From the NCBI GenBank assembly GCA_014529385.2, contig CM043971.1, positions 91,561,340 to 91,625,339 on the forward strand: a stretch of 64,000 bases of DNA. Direction: 5' to 3'. Each line of letters opens with the position of its first letter. The stretch's first letter is position 1. Origin of the DNA: Adiantum capillus-veneris. Lineage: Eukaryota; Streptophyta; Polypodiopsida; Polypodiales; Pteridaceae. The notes under the pieces are model-generated. The model had not been told where the DNA came from and made no database searches. It worked only from the letters and a program-made list of their open reading frames with translations. Both the position numbers and the translations under genes were made by a program. Of this stretch, positions 9,394-22,248 are shown piece by piece.

Positions 9394-11728
9394 ATGTCGA
9401 CACCGCAAGAGGCTGCCATGCAGCAAATGATGCCGCAATTTGCTACTTACATGCAACAACAGCAGGCTGCACAACAACAATACAATTTGCAAGAGAGGAT
9501 CCATAAAGCTTGGCACACAATTACCAAAAAATTGCATCGATTTGAAGGCCGGGATATTAGCAAATTTTGCAATATCTATGAACAGGCAATGAGAGAGAAT
9601 GTAATTGATGATCAGAATGCAGTAGAAGGGTTCCATTTGATTGCAGACGGAACTTAGGAGTCGAATTAAAGAAATTCAGGTGCTTCAAGGCTCGAATTGG
9701 CAGGATTTTAAGAAGGCGCTTCAGGAGGAATACTTCCTGGAGGATTCTCAAAGAGCAACCAGGCAAAGTTTCATGAAGTGGGTGCAGAAGAAGAACAAAA
9801 ATTTTTCTGCACGAGAGTTATTGCGGGAATTTGAGAAGAAATATGAGCAACTGTCCTCGACAGAGCAACGTTCAATGAGGGATCAGAAGGTTGAGCTGTT
9901 CATTCAGGCTGTTGATCCTCGACTTCAGAAGAGTTTAGTGTAGTTGCTAGAGGATCCAAGTGGAGAATTGGGCTTAACATCCGACTGGAAGGTAGTCACC
10001 GAAGCAGTCAACATGATCGTGAAACGACAGATGAGAGTCGATAAGCTGATCGTGGCTGACATCATGGATGTTGCCGAGGAGGAACCTAAAGAGAAAACAA
10101 GCTCCGCAATACCCAGAGTGGAGGAGCGAGTTGTTGACGAATTGGTAAAAGGTATTCAAGAATTGAATTTGAATTTTAAAGCTGTTAAATTTGATGGTCT
10201 AGCTGCAAAGGGGTCTACATCGGAGCCTAGACAACAGCCACCACGCAAAGGATGGGACCGATGCATGTGGTGTGGTAGTGAAGACCACAAGTATGTTAAA
10301 GAATGTGATGATTTTGACGAAGCATATAAAAGGAACCTGGTGTTCTGGAAGGACAAGAAGATACACCTTAGGGCAACAGGTGAGATGCTCCGCCTGAACT
10401 TCGGTAGGGGCTGCATGAAGAAGATAGTTGAAGAGATTCAACATAATGTTGCTCTTGTGGAGGCAGCTACATATGGGCTGCAAGTCTGCGGGAAGGGTGA
10501 TGAAGATGGTGCAGGAACCAAGGGTCAATTATGGCCTTATGCTTTGAAGACAACAGAAATTGGACATGTCACTTATGGGAAGCTGCAGCAAGTAGGGAAT
10601 TCAATTCAAGAAACCACAGGGTGGACTGATCCAGTGGATTCTCTCTCGGTGTATGCATTCATTGCGAAGTCTCAAGCTAATGAGGCTGTGGTGGAGGAAA
10701 AGCGGAAAAGAGATGAAGAAGCTCTTGGGACATCGAAGAGGACAACGAGGTTCAACAGCAAGAAAGAAGAAAGTCTTGCTCCTAAGCCTGCTCCTGAAGT
10801 GGTGATGGAGGAAACACCTAAGGACAAAAAGCAAGGTAAACCCAGGGGACCCTCTTATAAGCTCAAGTCTGACATTGAATTAGCTACAGATTTAAAGAAA
10901 GTCTTTGAAGAGCGAATTCTGAATAGCAAGGTGGAGCTCACATTGGAAGATATATTGGGCATTGCCAAACGTGAGTTTCATGAGGAGATAATAGATATTA
11001 TCAAAAGGAACCGGCAGATACCAAGTGAACAGGATCCGGAGTTAGTGAAGAGCTAGGCGGTACGCCACATTGAAGCAATTCTAGACGACTATGAAGAGTA
11101 TTTGGCGAATCTTGAAGAAGAAGAAGAAGAGTCGAGGTCTGTGGTGGTGTCAAATCCAACCGTACCTGAGGTAAGGCATGTTAATTTCAATGAAGAATAA
11201 GATAGTGAAAGCATACCAAGGAGTAACATTTCAAGGACTCATTGGGCAAGAGCAACAACCGAAACTGTTGTAAAGCTTGGCGACATCAAAGAACCGGTCT
11301 TAGCACTCATAGATCATGGATCGGAGATCAATTTGATGGCTAAAAGCTTGCACAAAAAGGGGAAATGGCCTATTGATGTGGACCATGGTTGGCGGATTCG
11401 AGCTGCCAATATGCTTCCAGGTGACCTCTATGGTGCATGTGCCAATGTTAAGGTAACTGTAGGGGATGTCTGTGCTGAACAAAACTTCTTTATACAGGAG
11501 CATTCCTCTTATCCTTTAATTCTGGGGCAACCATACATTACAGCTATGCGAATGGAAACCAGAGTGCTAGATGATGGCTCGGCCTATGCCATGGTTTGGA
11601 GCCGTGATGGTAAGAAAGCAGTGCAATTCTTGACTGTATGTTTTGACCATGCTAGGAATAAGGAGAGTCTACGTGATCATCCAATACCGAAGATACGCAA
11701 GGAGTTTAGAGAACACAAGTTTGCATAG
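9394..11728 (+). pseudogene. Element G1: broken gag-protease polyprotein
   Basis: Starts at ATG 9394 (MSTPQEAAMQQ, Gln-rich). The gag capsid-like region follows (RFEGRDISKFCNIYEQAM, then DFKKALQEEYFLED and LLREFEKKYEQLS). Next come a zinc-knuckle-like motif CMWCGSEDHKYVKEC, with spacing CX2CX4HX5C, and an aspartic protease-like segment LALIDHGSEINLM ... YPLILGQPYI. The reading frame shifts once near 9640. After that one frame carries it to 11728, interrupted by TAG at 9941, TAG at 11054 and TAA at 11198. The conserved 5' leader motif (CCGACATT ... GGTGAACTTGACG) just before the ATG also occurs in element G2. No reverse transcriptase of the same element follows. Copia-B begins about 300 bases downstream. 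Confidence 0.7.
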
Positions 11729-12019
11729 GATTTTCTTGGAGTGCCATTATAAAGTGGGACTATGGTGGTACAAGTGAGGAGAAGTTCTCGCAAAGAGAAG
11801 CTTTCTCTTTGGGGTTAACATGTGAAGGTTCAGTCTCTTTTAGAAAATTTAATGATTTGCCAAAGTGGGAAAACAATATGTTTCAGGTATTCAAAGTGAA
11901 TTGTAGGGTTGTGATGTGCTTGAATCCGATGATGTGATTTCAGGAGTCTTTGAAGAGGTATCTTATGTAGATACTATGTCAGTGCTTGAAGAGATCATGC
12001 AAATTTATGGTGAAGGGTA
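11729..12019. other. No gene recognised
   Basis: A junction zone between G1 and Copia-B. I could not place the exact break. Confidence 0.4.
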
Positions 12020-13372
12020 TAGAGGAAGTAGAACCCACATGTTTTAAGGATGTTGTCAAGGATGAAAAATGGTGGCAAACTATGGATGAATAGATGGCTT
12101 CACTTGATGCAAATAGAACATGGAAAATGGTGCCATTACCAAAGGATAAGAAGGCAATTGGATGTAAGTGGCTTTACAAAATAAAGCATAATGTTGATGG
12201 TAGTGTGAGTAGGTACAAGGCTTGACTTGTGGTTAAAGGTTATGCACATACTTATGGGATTGATTATGAGGAGATGTTTAGCCCCGTAGCTAAGATGGCT
12301 ACCATTCATGTGTTTATTGTTGTGGCTACCGCATTAAAATGGGTGTTGAAACAAATGGATGTAAAGAATACATTTTTGAATGGAGACTTGGAGGAAACTG
12401 TGTATATGGAGCAGCCACAAGGTTATGAAAATATGAGGCTATGTGACCTTGTTTGCAAGTTAAAGAAAGCATTGCATGGTCTACAGCAAGCACCTAGATC
12501 TTGGTATAAGAGGATTGTGGCATTCCTCATTTCATTGGACTTTGAGGTGTCTAATGCAGACCATTCATTGTATGTGCGAAAAAATGAGGCATGAATTGTG
12601 GTAATATATATCTATGTGGATGACTTGATTGTTGAAGGTGATAATGTGGCTGAATTAGAGGGCATGCAAGCCCTACTTATGCAGGAATTTGACATGAAAT
12701 ACTTGGGAGGCTTGCGGTATTTCTTGGGCATTAAAATTATACACAAGGAAGAAGGTGCATGGTTGTCACAAAGCAATATGCTTTGGATATGTTGGAAAAG
12801 TATGGTATGGCTGATTGTAAGACAATTACAATGCCCTTAGATCAAAATTTGAAGTTGAGAAATGATGTAGGTCAAGTGCTTGATAATGTTACCATGTACA
12901 AAAAAATTGTGGGTAGCTTGATCTACTTGACTATCTCACGTCCAAACTTGAACTACACAGTTGGATTGGTTAGTGAGTTTATGCAATTTCCTAGGAAACC
13001 ACAATTGGATGTAGTGAGGTATACTTTGTGCTATGTGAGTGCTATTTTGGATTATGCACTCCTCTATAGGGTTGATTTGGGGTTGCATCTCTATGGCTAC
13101 ACAGATGAGGATTGGGCTGGTAGTACATACGATTGCATGTCTATCAGTAGATTCATATTCTCACTTCTGAGTCTTGCCATCACATGGAGTAGCAAGAATC
13201 AACCTACAATTGCTCTTACAAGTATAGAGCCACACTACAGGGGTGATAAAATGGTGGCATGTGAGGTAGCATGGCTGGGATTGCTACTTCACGACTTTGG
13301 AGTACAGGTAGAGAGGTCGGTTGTCATCTATGTGACAACCTTAGAAACATACAGTTGGCACGAAACCTAGTG
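12020..13372 (+). pseudogene. Copia-B pol: reverse transcriptase and RNase H, 5' portion
   Basis: Ty1/copia reverse transcriptase: ALDANRTWK-type entry (ASLDANRTWKMVPLPKDKK), YGIDYEEMFSPVAK, MDVKNTFLNGDLEE, KKALHGLQQAPRSWYK, the catalytic YVDDLIV, and the RNase H start (YTDEDWAGS, NQPTIALTS). Stops lie at about 12094, 12224 and 12594, and a frameshift occurs near 12770. The frame breaks off at 13372, at the peptide LARNLV, where Gypsy-2 is inserted. It resumes at 24854. The 5' half of the element (LTR, gag, protease, integrase) is absent. Confidence 0.85.
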
Positions 13373-14887
13373 TGTAACATTTAATGGCCTAGTAACTTGT
13401 GTGTAGCGGAAAATAGCATGAACATAGTGAGCATTTCATTAGAATAGATTCCTAATGAGATTAACAAGAGTGCTTGGGTGGAGAAAGCACCAAAAGGATA
13501 ACACCTAGTTAGATAGCATGAACAATACTTCAAAAGAGAGAGAAATTAAGCAATTGACAACAATTGAGGACCGGATTTGCATGGAGCTGGTCCCCCTCCA
13601 AAAGGCTTTGTATTATGGTTTCTCCCATCAAGAGAGACATTTTACAATACAATTTCTTGTGTTCCTTCAATACTAGCTAGTGCAATGAAGATGGAAGCTT
13701 CATGCACTACGAAAAACACTTATCAAACACAACATAAATTCCCTCACGGTCTCAGACCCAAGACCTCACACACCTTCAAAGATGGTGAGAGCTAGCAGGG
13801 TATGAGAGTAGATCGAGAGGAAGAACGAGTATTCTTACGAGAAAGATGTACATCTCCTCACATAATCACTCATATTAGCATAGCATAGCTTAGTAATTAG
13901 CATGGTAGAGGAGATGAGCATGCATTGAATCTTGGCTCTTGGTTGGATTTGCATCACAAAGCCAAGAGTTGTCGGTGTAGGCCTCCCTTCTCACAAGCTT
14001 GGAGTAGGAGATAAGCTTTCCATTAAAGCTTGAGAAGGAGAGAGAGAGTCTTCTTGCTCAACACATTGATTGTGTGAGTGTGTGTGTCAATAATGCCTTG
14101 CAAAAATCAGTCCCCCTCTCTCTCTTGGTCGAACCCCCTTGCTAATTACTCATGCTAGCATCCTATTGGACCTCCCCAGGCTTAGCCGATGACAATTAAG
14201 CAGCATAAGTGATAGCCTTCTGACATGTGTCCCCCTTTCCCCTTTTGTGAGAGCTTTAGGTAATTTAATAATTCAACTAAACTCTCATTGGACCCCTTTG
14301 CCTCCTGGCCAATGGGAATCAAGCAAGCCATTGGGTTGCTGAATGCTCATTGGTCCCCTTGGGAGACTGTCCAATTAAATTAGATTTACTCTAGCCTAAT
14401 TCTCATTGGTCCACCTCCAAGGCCATCCAATAGGATTTGAGTACACCTTGTGGGCATCTAGGCTAGGGAGCTGACATGTGTCCCTCTTTCCCCTTGTGTA
14501 CAAAGGGAGCTTGTGTCTGTGTGTATGAGTTTCTCTCTCATCCCCTCCTATGTAGGGCTTGACAAAGACTTTTGGGACACACACAAAGCATCCAATTTTC
14601 CCTAAAGTTGACCTTTGGACACAACCTTTGAATTTTGGAACCTTAGCATTTTGGAAGTCTTAATGGGCTAAACCTTAAGGTCTTTTTTAAGCCCATTGTT
14701 GCACATAGCTCTTTTGTAGATGGCCCCCCCTTTGGATTCGTATTTTTCCTCCTTTGGATCCCTACTCTGGCCGGTCTGCTAACTTAACCAATATTCTAGC
14801 TTTTTCTCCCTAGCACTTCCCCATATTAAATGATCAGTTTAACATGAGAAAATAATTTAGGAGAATTAGATATTGTTTATTATGACA
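13373..14887 (-). repeat. Gypsy-2 3' LTR (1515 bp)
   Basis: Ends are TG...CA: it starts TGTAACATTT and ends TTATGACA in plus-strand reading. It is intact, and its counterpart is the interrupted copy at 20556-24848. It contains a short GA/GT-rich region near 14040-14090. Confidence 0.9.
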
Positions 14888-14925
14888 TTACCCCTCTCTT
14901 GAAATCATAGTCGTTCTTGACTATG
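14888..14925 (-). promoter_or_regulatory. Gypsy-2 polypurine tract and hairpin
   Basis: In element sense, a 7 bp stem (CATAGTC / GACTATG, loop of 6, at 14906-14925) precedes the purine tract AAGAGAGGGGTAA, which abuts the LTR. This is the same arrangement as in Gypsy-1. Confidence 0.65.
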
Positions 14926-15239
14926 GTGTAGAGAAGATAAAGCATATTCATGAGTCCTTTTTCTTAGCGGGTAGAGGATCCCTATGTTACCCTACGACAT
15001 CGTTCCAGAATGGATGACTAGTCCATTTGGCACTTGAGAGCCTGAGGCTGCCGCAAGCATGTCTGCACATTAGTCCTATCAATCTGCCATAGTAGAGTGA
15101 CAAGTTCTACTTGGTGTTCGGGAGACGTCGTCTCCGCAAACTTGATCTAAGCATGCATACTACTTCATTTTTGTGCACAATAAAGAAAAACAGTCTTACA
15201 AGACAAAAACTTTGCTCATTTTTAACATTTGTACATTTG

Positions 15240-16451
15240 CTTACTCTTGGGAAGCATTGTAAGCATTGACAAGGTTTATGTTATCCTTTAATTGTATGCC
15301 TTGCATCCATCTACATCTTCAAAAGGATAATTCTTAAACTTAATAAGATATCTTCAGATAGTCTTACCACCTCTTAGTACCTTGTCTTCATGTCAGAGAA
15401 TGGACTCGGGCTGCAGCACCTCTTCTTGGTCCTCGATCTCCGGTGGGTCTTCAATAGTTGGTTCTTGAGGTGGCTCTCCTTTGTAAGGCTTTAGTAGGCT
15501 CACATGGAAAGCATTGTGTATGAGCCAATGGTTGGGCAACTTGAGTTGATAGGCCATCTCATTGATTGGCCTAAGAATCTGGAAGGGACCATAGTACCTT
15601 TTTGCTAGCTTAGCATAGTACTTTTGGTATCCCGTAGGATTCTTGCCCGTCGTGTGCCCTAATCGAGCCTTGGGAAATTTGAGTAAGACCAAATCATTTT
15701 CTTTAAAGGCTTGGACTCTTCTGTGCTTGTCAGCAGCAGCCTTTTTCCTTTGCTGTGAGATAGAGATAGCATCCTTAATCTTTTGGAAAGATTCTTGTAG
15801 GTCTCGGCTATACTCATCTGCAGCGAAGATCTTCTCGTGTACCGTAAGTAGCAAGGGACTTTTTGATCTTCCCTCTATTACCTCAAAAGGTGCTTTTCCC
15901 ATGGAAGTATGTACAATGTTATTGTATGCATACTCCACTAAGGGTAAGTACTTCTCCCATTGGGATCTTTGATCTACTTCCGTTACATAGGCTTTTAGTA
16001 GATCGAGAATTGTTAAGTTAGCTACCTCACTTTGGCCACCTGTTTGCGGGTGATAGGCCGAAGAGAAGTTTAGCCTTGTTCCTAAATTATCAAAGAGACC
16101 CTTTTAGAAATTACTGGTCATTCTAGGATATCTATCCGAAACTATGGACATTGGCAAGCCATGGTACTCGAAGATTTGGGAAATGAAGAGGGTTGCTATT
16201 TGATGGTCTTTGATAGTCTTTTTGACAGGTACAAAATGAGTTTGTTTACTGAACCTGTCTACTATCGTCCATATTCCCGTATTCCCATGGATAGACTTAG
16301 GCAATCCAAAGATAAAATCCATGGATATGCTCTCCCATGGTGAATTAGGGATTGGCAAAGGTTGAAGCAATCCAAGATGCTTCCCTCTATCAAACTTCAT
16401 CTTCTGGCATACCACACATTTAAAAACATACTCTTGTATGTTTGCTTTCAT
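15240..16451 (-). pseudogene. Gypsy-2 integrase plus chromodomain
   Basis: The catalytic core is read in 16104-16451 (CVVCQKMKFDRGKH, then [15 protein letters not shown], then SIVSDRYPRMTS). The C-terminal part is at 15393-15938 (MEYAYNNIVHTSMGKAPF, RYYGPFQILRPINEM, HNAFHVSLLKPYKGEP). The chromodomain follows and is broken by stops and a frameshift (HEDKVLRGGKTI, stop, RYLIKFKNYPFED). A stop at about 16103 separates the two halves of the core. The enzyme would integrate element cDNA, and the chromodomain would bind modified histones. Neither can be made intact here. Confidence 0.85.
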
Positions 16452-17990
16452 GGTAGGCCAATAGAAATATGTTCAATGCCCTTTAGGGTAGACTGAATCC
16501 CTCTATGTCCTGCATAAGGAGGAGCATGAGATTCATACATTACTTTCTCATGTAGTGAGCTAGTAACACATAGTCTATTGCCATAGAGAAGATAACCATC
16601 TTGTAAAGTAAATGGTTCCTCTTTCTTCCCTAGTGCAAGGGCTGAAATCACATCTCTAAAATCGGGATCAATAGCATACTCATCTATCATAGAAGATAGA
16701 TCATTGTGAGTTGCTATGGAAACCTCATTCACTCTCGACTGTCTTGAGAGTGCATCGGCTACTTGATTATGCTTGCCAGCAATGTGAGCAATATGAAAAT
16801 GAAATTGCGAAAGAAAATTTGCCCACCTCATTTGTTTGTCGGAGCGCTTGGTCTACTTCATGAAGTACTTAAGACTTTGGTGATCGTTCGCAGAATGAAA
16901 GGAGTCCCCAATAAATAGTGCTTCCATGAGTCTAAGGCATGTAGAACTGCAAGGAGTTCCTTTTCATATATGCCTAGAGCTTGCTCAACGGGGTCGAGCC
17001 TTCAAATTTCATAGCCTATGGTGTGCCCTTCTTGAAGCAAAACAGCTCCAAGGCAATCACCACAAGCATCACATTGGGCCTCAAATGGCTTTGAGAGATC
17101 CGGTAGTGTAAACACAGGTTGAGAGATAAGCTTTCCTTTAAGCTTTTTGAAAGCATTGTTCTCCTTGGCAGACCATGTGTACCTAACGTTTTTCTTTGTT
17201 AGGTCATGTAATGGTCCTGCTATTAGTGAGAACTTTTCTATGAAGCGTCTATAGTATGCACACATATCTATAAAGCTTCTTAACTCATGAAGATTCCTTG
17301 GTTTAGGCCATCCTTTTATTACCTCTAACTTTGATGGATCCATTTGGATGCGGTCTTGAGAGATAGTATGACCTAAATACTGAATCTCTTGTAAGAAAAA
17401 TTCACTTTTCTTTCGATTAACATAAAGTTTATTCGCTCTTAGAACTTGAAATATTACCTGGAGGTGTCGCTTGTGTTCATCTAATGAATTAGAGTAGATG
17501 ATTATATCATCAAAGAACACTCCAGTAAAGGTTCGGTGAGGCCTGAATAGCTTCTCCATCAAGCGGTTGAATGTGGCTGGTGCATTGGTCAAGCCAAAAG
17601 GCATGACAATGTATTCATAAAGACCAAACATAATGTGAAATGCAGTATTTACAATGTCTTGATCAACTTTCCTTATTTGATGATAGACACTTTTTAGGTC
17701 AATCCTACTGAAGTAGGTGGAGCCTTGTAGCTTATCAAATAGGTCTTCCACCGTGGAACGGGAAACCTATTTTTGATAGTGATCCTATTTAGTGCTCTAT
17801 AGTCGACACACATACGATATGTGATGTCTTTCTTTTGCACTAGTAGCACAGGAGAACAAAATGGAGATGAGCTAGGGATAACCATGCCCTTCTCAACTAA
17901 CTCATGCACTTGCCGCATAATCTCCTCTTGTTGAGCTTGAGAAACTCTATAAGGAGGTTTGTTAGGCGGTGAACTTCCTGGAAGAAGTTC
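16452..17990 (-). pseudogene. Gypsy-2 reverse transcriptase and RNase H
   Basis: RT motifs in order: [67 protein letters not shown], and the catalytic box VFFDDIIIYS. RNase H follows (FEAQCDACGDCLGAVL, HFHIAHIAGKHNQVADALS) and then the linker to integrase. A frameshift lies near 17720 and a stop at 17002, so the frame is broken. RT uses the tRNA primer and polypurine tract found at the element ends. Confidence 0.85.
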
Positions 17991-18011
17991 AATTGCATGG
18001 TCATCATTGCG

Positions 18012-19193
18012 TCATTTAGGAGGTAGCTCACAAGGGATGTCGTCAATAAAGACATCTTGAAACCCCTTGAGAAAATTGGATAACTCTAATTCCTTTTGAT
18101 TGTGTATATTTTCTTTTGCTAAATCATTAGGTTCATTTTGAGAATCTTTGACAAAAATCATGTAGACGGAAATAGAGATCTTTATTGACTTGTTGAAAGC
18201 TTGTGTATGTACAAAGGGTATAGTGTTACCCATTCCCTTAGCATCTATATGCATATCTTTTTCCTTGAACTTAAAGGAGATTCTCCTTTCAGGGAATTTA
18301 ACATTGGCAACCATGAGATCAAACCATGGTGCCCCTAGGGTTACATCCTCATGCTTGAGAGGAGAGATAAAGAAGTCCTCTTTGTCCACATAGCTTTGGA
18401 CATGGAGCCTCAATTTCCGGATTAAGGTAGTGACTAAAGCTTCTTTCCCCTTGAAAGCACCATCTGGGGGTAGGACATCTCCCATCTTGTAGGCTTGTAT
18501 GCCTAGCTTGGTGGCCAACTCTATAGATATAAAATTGTGAGTATAACCGGGTTCAAAGAGAATAAAAGCATCATGTTCTCTTACCTTTCCCCAAGCATGG
18601 CATAGAGGAGATCCTTTGTGGTGAGTTTCCTCCTCTTGGATTTCGACCAAGGTAGCTCTAGGAGGATCATGGCGGTTGTTCTTTTGGGGACAAGCGCGGT
18701 ACGCATGCCCTTGTTCTCCGCACTTGAAACACCGGTTATCCTTGCGATAACGTTCAAGCTCTTCAGGAGAGAGTTTATTTTTGCCTTTATAAACTCCCTT
18801 CTCTTTAGCTTTGTTCGAGTTGCCCTTAGGAGACTTTTGGACATTTTCCTTCCCCTTAGGCTCATTGGAACCCTTGTTTTCAGGGGGCTTAGAATTCCTC
18901 TTAGCCCTTGTTTGGAAATTGATTCGAGAGGCCACCATAGTATGATGTATTACCGCCGATATGGTCCGTGGCCTTTGGGAGTTGACATACTCCACCATGT
19001 CTTCGGTCAAGCCCGCACAAAATTGCTGCTTTTGCTCTCCAACATCCATCTTTTTGAAGACAGTGGCTTTGAGTTGTAGGTCCCAAAGCTTGTCTACATA
19101 TTTGTGGATGGATTCATAAGGAGAGAGCTTCAAGCTTCGCCATTCGGTGAGTACTTTGTCTTTGGCATTAGTGGCCAAAAACTGCTTCATCAT
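18012..19193 (-). pseudogene. Gypsy-2 gag C-terminus, zinc knuckle and protease
   Basis: A 393-codon open stretch. Residues 1-100 are the gag capsid domain (TEWRSLKLSPYESIHKYVD). Residues 155-168 form a standard CX2CX4HX4C knuckle (CFKCGEQGHAYRAC). The protease lies around residues 210-310. Its active-site triplet, expected as Asp-Ser/Thr-Gly, reads Glu-Pro-Gly here (ILFEPGYTHNF), so the catalytic Asp is gone even though the frame is open. A TGA at 18012-18014 ends it in the same frame that continues into RT, so the ancestral element had one gag-pol frame. Confidence 0.8.
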
Positions 19194-20138
19194 GGAAGCT
19201 CTTAAAGCTTTCCATGTTTGTGGAGCTTCACCATCGTCCCTAGGCTAGACCACCATTGTTTGGCGGACTTTTGAAAGTGCATAGCGACATAGAGTAGCTT
19301 AGAGGACTCTGTGAAGCCCTCATCTCGGAACTCCGCATCAAATTGTTGGATAAAGGCCAAGACTTTGTCCGTAGCACCAAAAGTGCCATCATAAGAAAGG
19401 AAAGAGATGCTCTTCCCTCCCTCTTTGAATTTCTTGAGCTTTGGACGACCTCTTCCACGCGGCATAGGATTTCCTATGGCCTCTTCTTTCTGATGGTTCA
19501 AAGGTTGCACCATCACTTTCTTCAGAAGATGAAGAATTTGAGGAAGATGGAGAAGAGGGTGACCTCTTTCTCACCTTTTTCTTTCCTTGATCTTCTTTGT
19601 CTTCACCATCACTTTCATAAGAGGAAGAGGATGAAGAAGATGAAGAAGAGGGTGTCCTATTTCTCGCCTTTTTCTTCTCTTGCTTTTCGTCATCCCTCTT
19701 TGAAGTATGTTGTGGAGAAGTATGCGATGGTCTTCTCCGTTTGGAGGTGATGGAGAGCGTTTAGCCCGCCGTCTTTGTGGAGCCATCTCCGGCGAGGTGG
19801 CGGGAGACTCACTTCTTTCTCATTCCTTCAGTGGAGGCTCTTGAGTTCTCCTTTGAGAAGGAGATACATCATCAAGGAGCAAATTTCTGAGCCCTTCATA
19901 GGGATCCTCTTCTTCTTCCCGAATCGGAGAGAGACCTCTATTGGAAGTCTTGCAAGGAGGCTTACTAGGTGTTCTCTCGTCATGGTGGGGAGCTTTGGAG
20001 GGATGGATTGTTGCCCATGGCTTGTTGAAGCCTAGAAACAAGATAGTTAACAAGGATCGGGGCATCATTAGTAGCTTGCTCATTAGAAAAATCAAAGCTA
20101 TCAACATTAATTTCACTCTCTTTACTATTGTCAGCCAT
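19194..20138 (-). pseudogene. Gypsy-2 gag N-terminus
   Basis: The likely start is ATG at 20138 (MADNSKESEINVDSF), about 400 bases inside the 5' LTR. The reading frame then shifts: the segment TSNRGLSPIREEEEDPYEG is in another frame, and MAPQRRRAKRSPSPPNGED at 19786 may be a later in-frame methionine. It is Ser/Glu/Arg-rich with acidic runs that produce GA-rich DNA. The capsid core begins near 19516 (FNHQKEEAIGNPMPRGRG and following). At least two frameshifts separate this from the open stretch downstream. Confidence 0.65.
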
Positions 20139-20542
20139 TCTAACAACTTTTAGGTGTAAACTTTTTAGGTGTACTTTGGCACTTCAAGCCCTAGTTGCTA
20201 TTCCTCTTTACCCCTTTAGAAAAAGCACTCAAGCTACTGTACTCATGGCTCGAATACCATTAATTGCAAGGAATAGAAGAGAGGGTCATTCAACACCAAA
20301 ATAGCACCGGCTCCTGTCAAGCTTCTAATAGCTCAATAGTGGTTAAGCCGTAGGCAAGCTCCGTAGGACTCCACTATTAAGACCATAGCTCTCGACGGTG
20401 ATGCCCCGTTAACTGCACAAAGGCAGGTGCACTGCAAGGCTGAAAAATCCCTATTCTACTTACTCACATGCAATTAATAGTACGAACCATTTATATCTAG
20501 CTTGAGGAACTCCCTTCTTGAGCAAGAAAAGAGAAACCTTGT

Positions 20543-20554
20543 GCTCTGATACCA
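20543..20554 (-). promoter_or_regulatory. Primer-binding site of Gypsy-2
   Basis: The minus-strand sequence TGGTATCAGAGC, complementary to the 3' end of plant initiator Met tRNA, lies one base inside the 5' LTR. Confidence 0.9.
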
Positions 20555-22224
20555 ATGTAACATTTAATGGCCTAGTAACTTGTGTGTAGCGGAAAATAGC
20601 ATGAACATAGTGAGCATTTCATTAGAATAGATTCCTAATGAGATTAACAAGAGTGCTTGGGTGGAGAAAGCAACAAAAAGTATAACACCTAGTTAGATAG
20701 CATGAACAATACTTCAAAAGAGAGACAAATTAAGCAATTGACAACAATTGAGGACCGGATTTGCATGGAGCCGGTCCCCCTCCAAAAGGCTTTGTATTAT
20801 GGTTTCTCCCATCAAGAGAGAAATTTTACAATACAATTTCTTGTGTTCCTTCAATACTAGCTAGTGCAATGAAGATGGAAGCTTCATGCACTACGCAAAA
20901 CACTTATCAAACACAACATCAATTCCCTCACGGTCTCAGACCCAAGACCTCCCACACCTTCAAAGATGGTGAGAGCTAGCGGGGTATGAGAGTAGATCGA
21001 GAGGAAGAACGAGTATTCTTACGAGAAAGATGTACATCTCCTCACATAATCACTCATATTAGCATAGCATAGCTTAGTAATTAGCATGGTAGAGGAGATG
21101 AGCATGCATTGAATCTTGGCTCTTGGTTGGATTTGCATCACAAAGCCAAGAGTTGTCGGTATAGGCATCCCTTCTCACAAGCTTGGAGTAGGAGATAAGC
21201 TTTCCATTAAAGCTTGAGAAGGAGAGAGAGAGTCTTCTTTCTCCACACATTGATTGTGTGAGTGTGTGTGTCAATAATGCCTTGCAAAAATCAGCCCCCT
21301 CTCTCTCTTGGTCGAACCCCCTTGCTAATTACTCATGCTAGCATCCTATTGGACCTCCCCAGGCTTAGCCGATGACAATTAAGCAGCATAAGTGATAGCC
21401 TTCTGACATATGTCCCCCTTTACCATTTTGTGAGAGCTTTAGGTAATTTAATAATTCAACTAAACTCTCATTGGACCCCTTTGCCTCCTGGCCAATGGGA
21501 ATCAGGCAAGCCATTGGGCTGCTGAATGCTCATTGGTCCCCTTGGGAGACTGTCCAATTATGTAAGGTCTCTGACCCGATCACAAGAGCACCCTTGTACC
21601 ACGAAATGAATACAATGGAATAAGTTACTATTTTTAGCAGTTTTCCAGATTCTGTCAGTGTCATGATAGTTAGAACGTTATAAAGCTTCAAAATGTGAAT
21701 TAAAATAATTTTTGTGAAAAATTTCCAAAAATAGTAAGTTTTTGGTCACCCGAACCGTCCAGTCTCGACCGTCTCGAAAAACTGCACCCGTACCCCAAAT
21801 TTGAAAAAATGCATTTTCAAACCCCGGGGGCTGCTAAATATGGCAGGTACTCGGGCCAGTACGCCTTAGTTAGAGCTTCGTATGGCAATTTACGGCATCA
21901 AAATCCGATTCGTATGACCCGTTTTAGCCTAGAACCAAATTTCCTAAAAATTGTCCGGGGAGGCACCGAGGGCCCGGGACTGTGTGGGAACAGGTCCCAG
22001 GCCACTCCAGATCAGCTTTAGTAGCTAGGGGGTGCCCTCTTGCTTTGTGGGAGTCTTGGGAAAGCTGCCAAGCCTGCAACTCAGTCTCAGAACCAGTTAA
22101 CCAAGCCAACCTGACACTTGGTGGGCAGAGAACTGGACTTGCCATGCTTAACTGGAGAAGCTCCCATATGCATTTAGCAACCCAGATCGATTTTCAGCGT
22201 GTAAGAGCCTATTTAAAGACCTGC

Positions 22225-22248
22225 ATACACACACACACACACACACAC
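22225..22248. repeat. (CA)n microsatellite
   Basis: Twelve CA units inside the solo LTR, followed by interrupted CA-rich sequence to about 22295. Confidence 0.9.

Noticed and set aside
18618-19079. 153-codon plus-strand ORF with hydrophobic stretches
   Set aside because: It is antisense to the Gypsy-2 gag, which has clear zinc-knuckle coding on the other strand.
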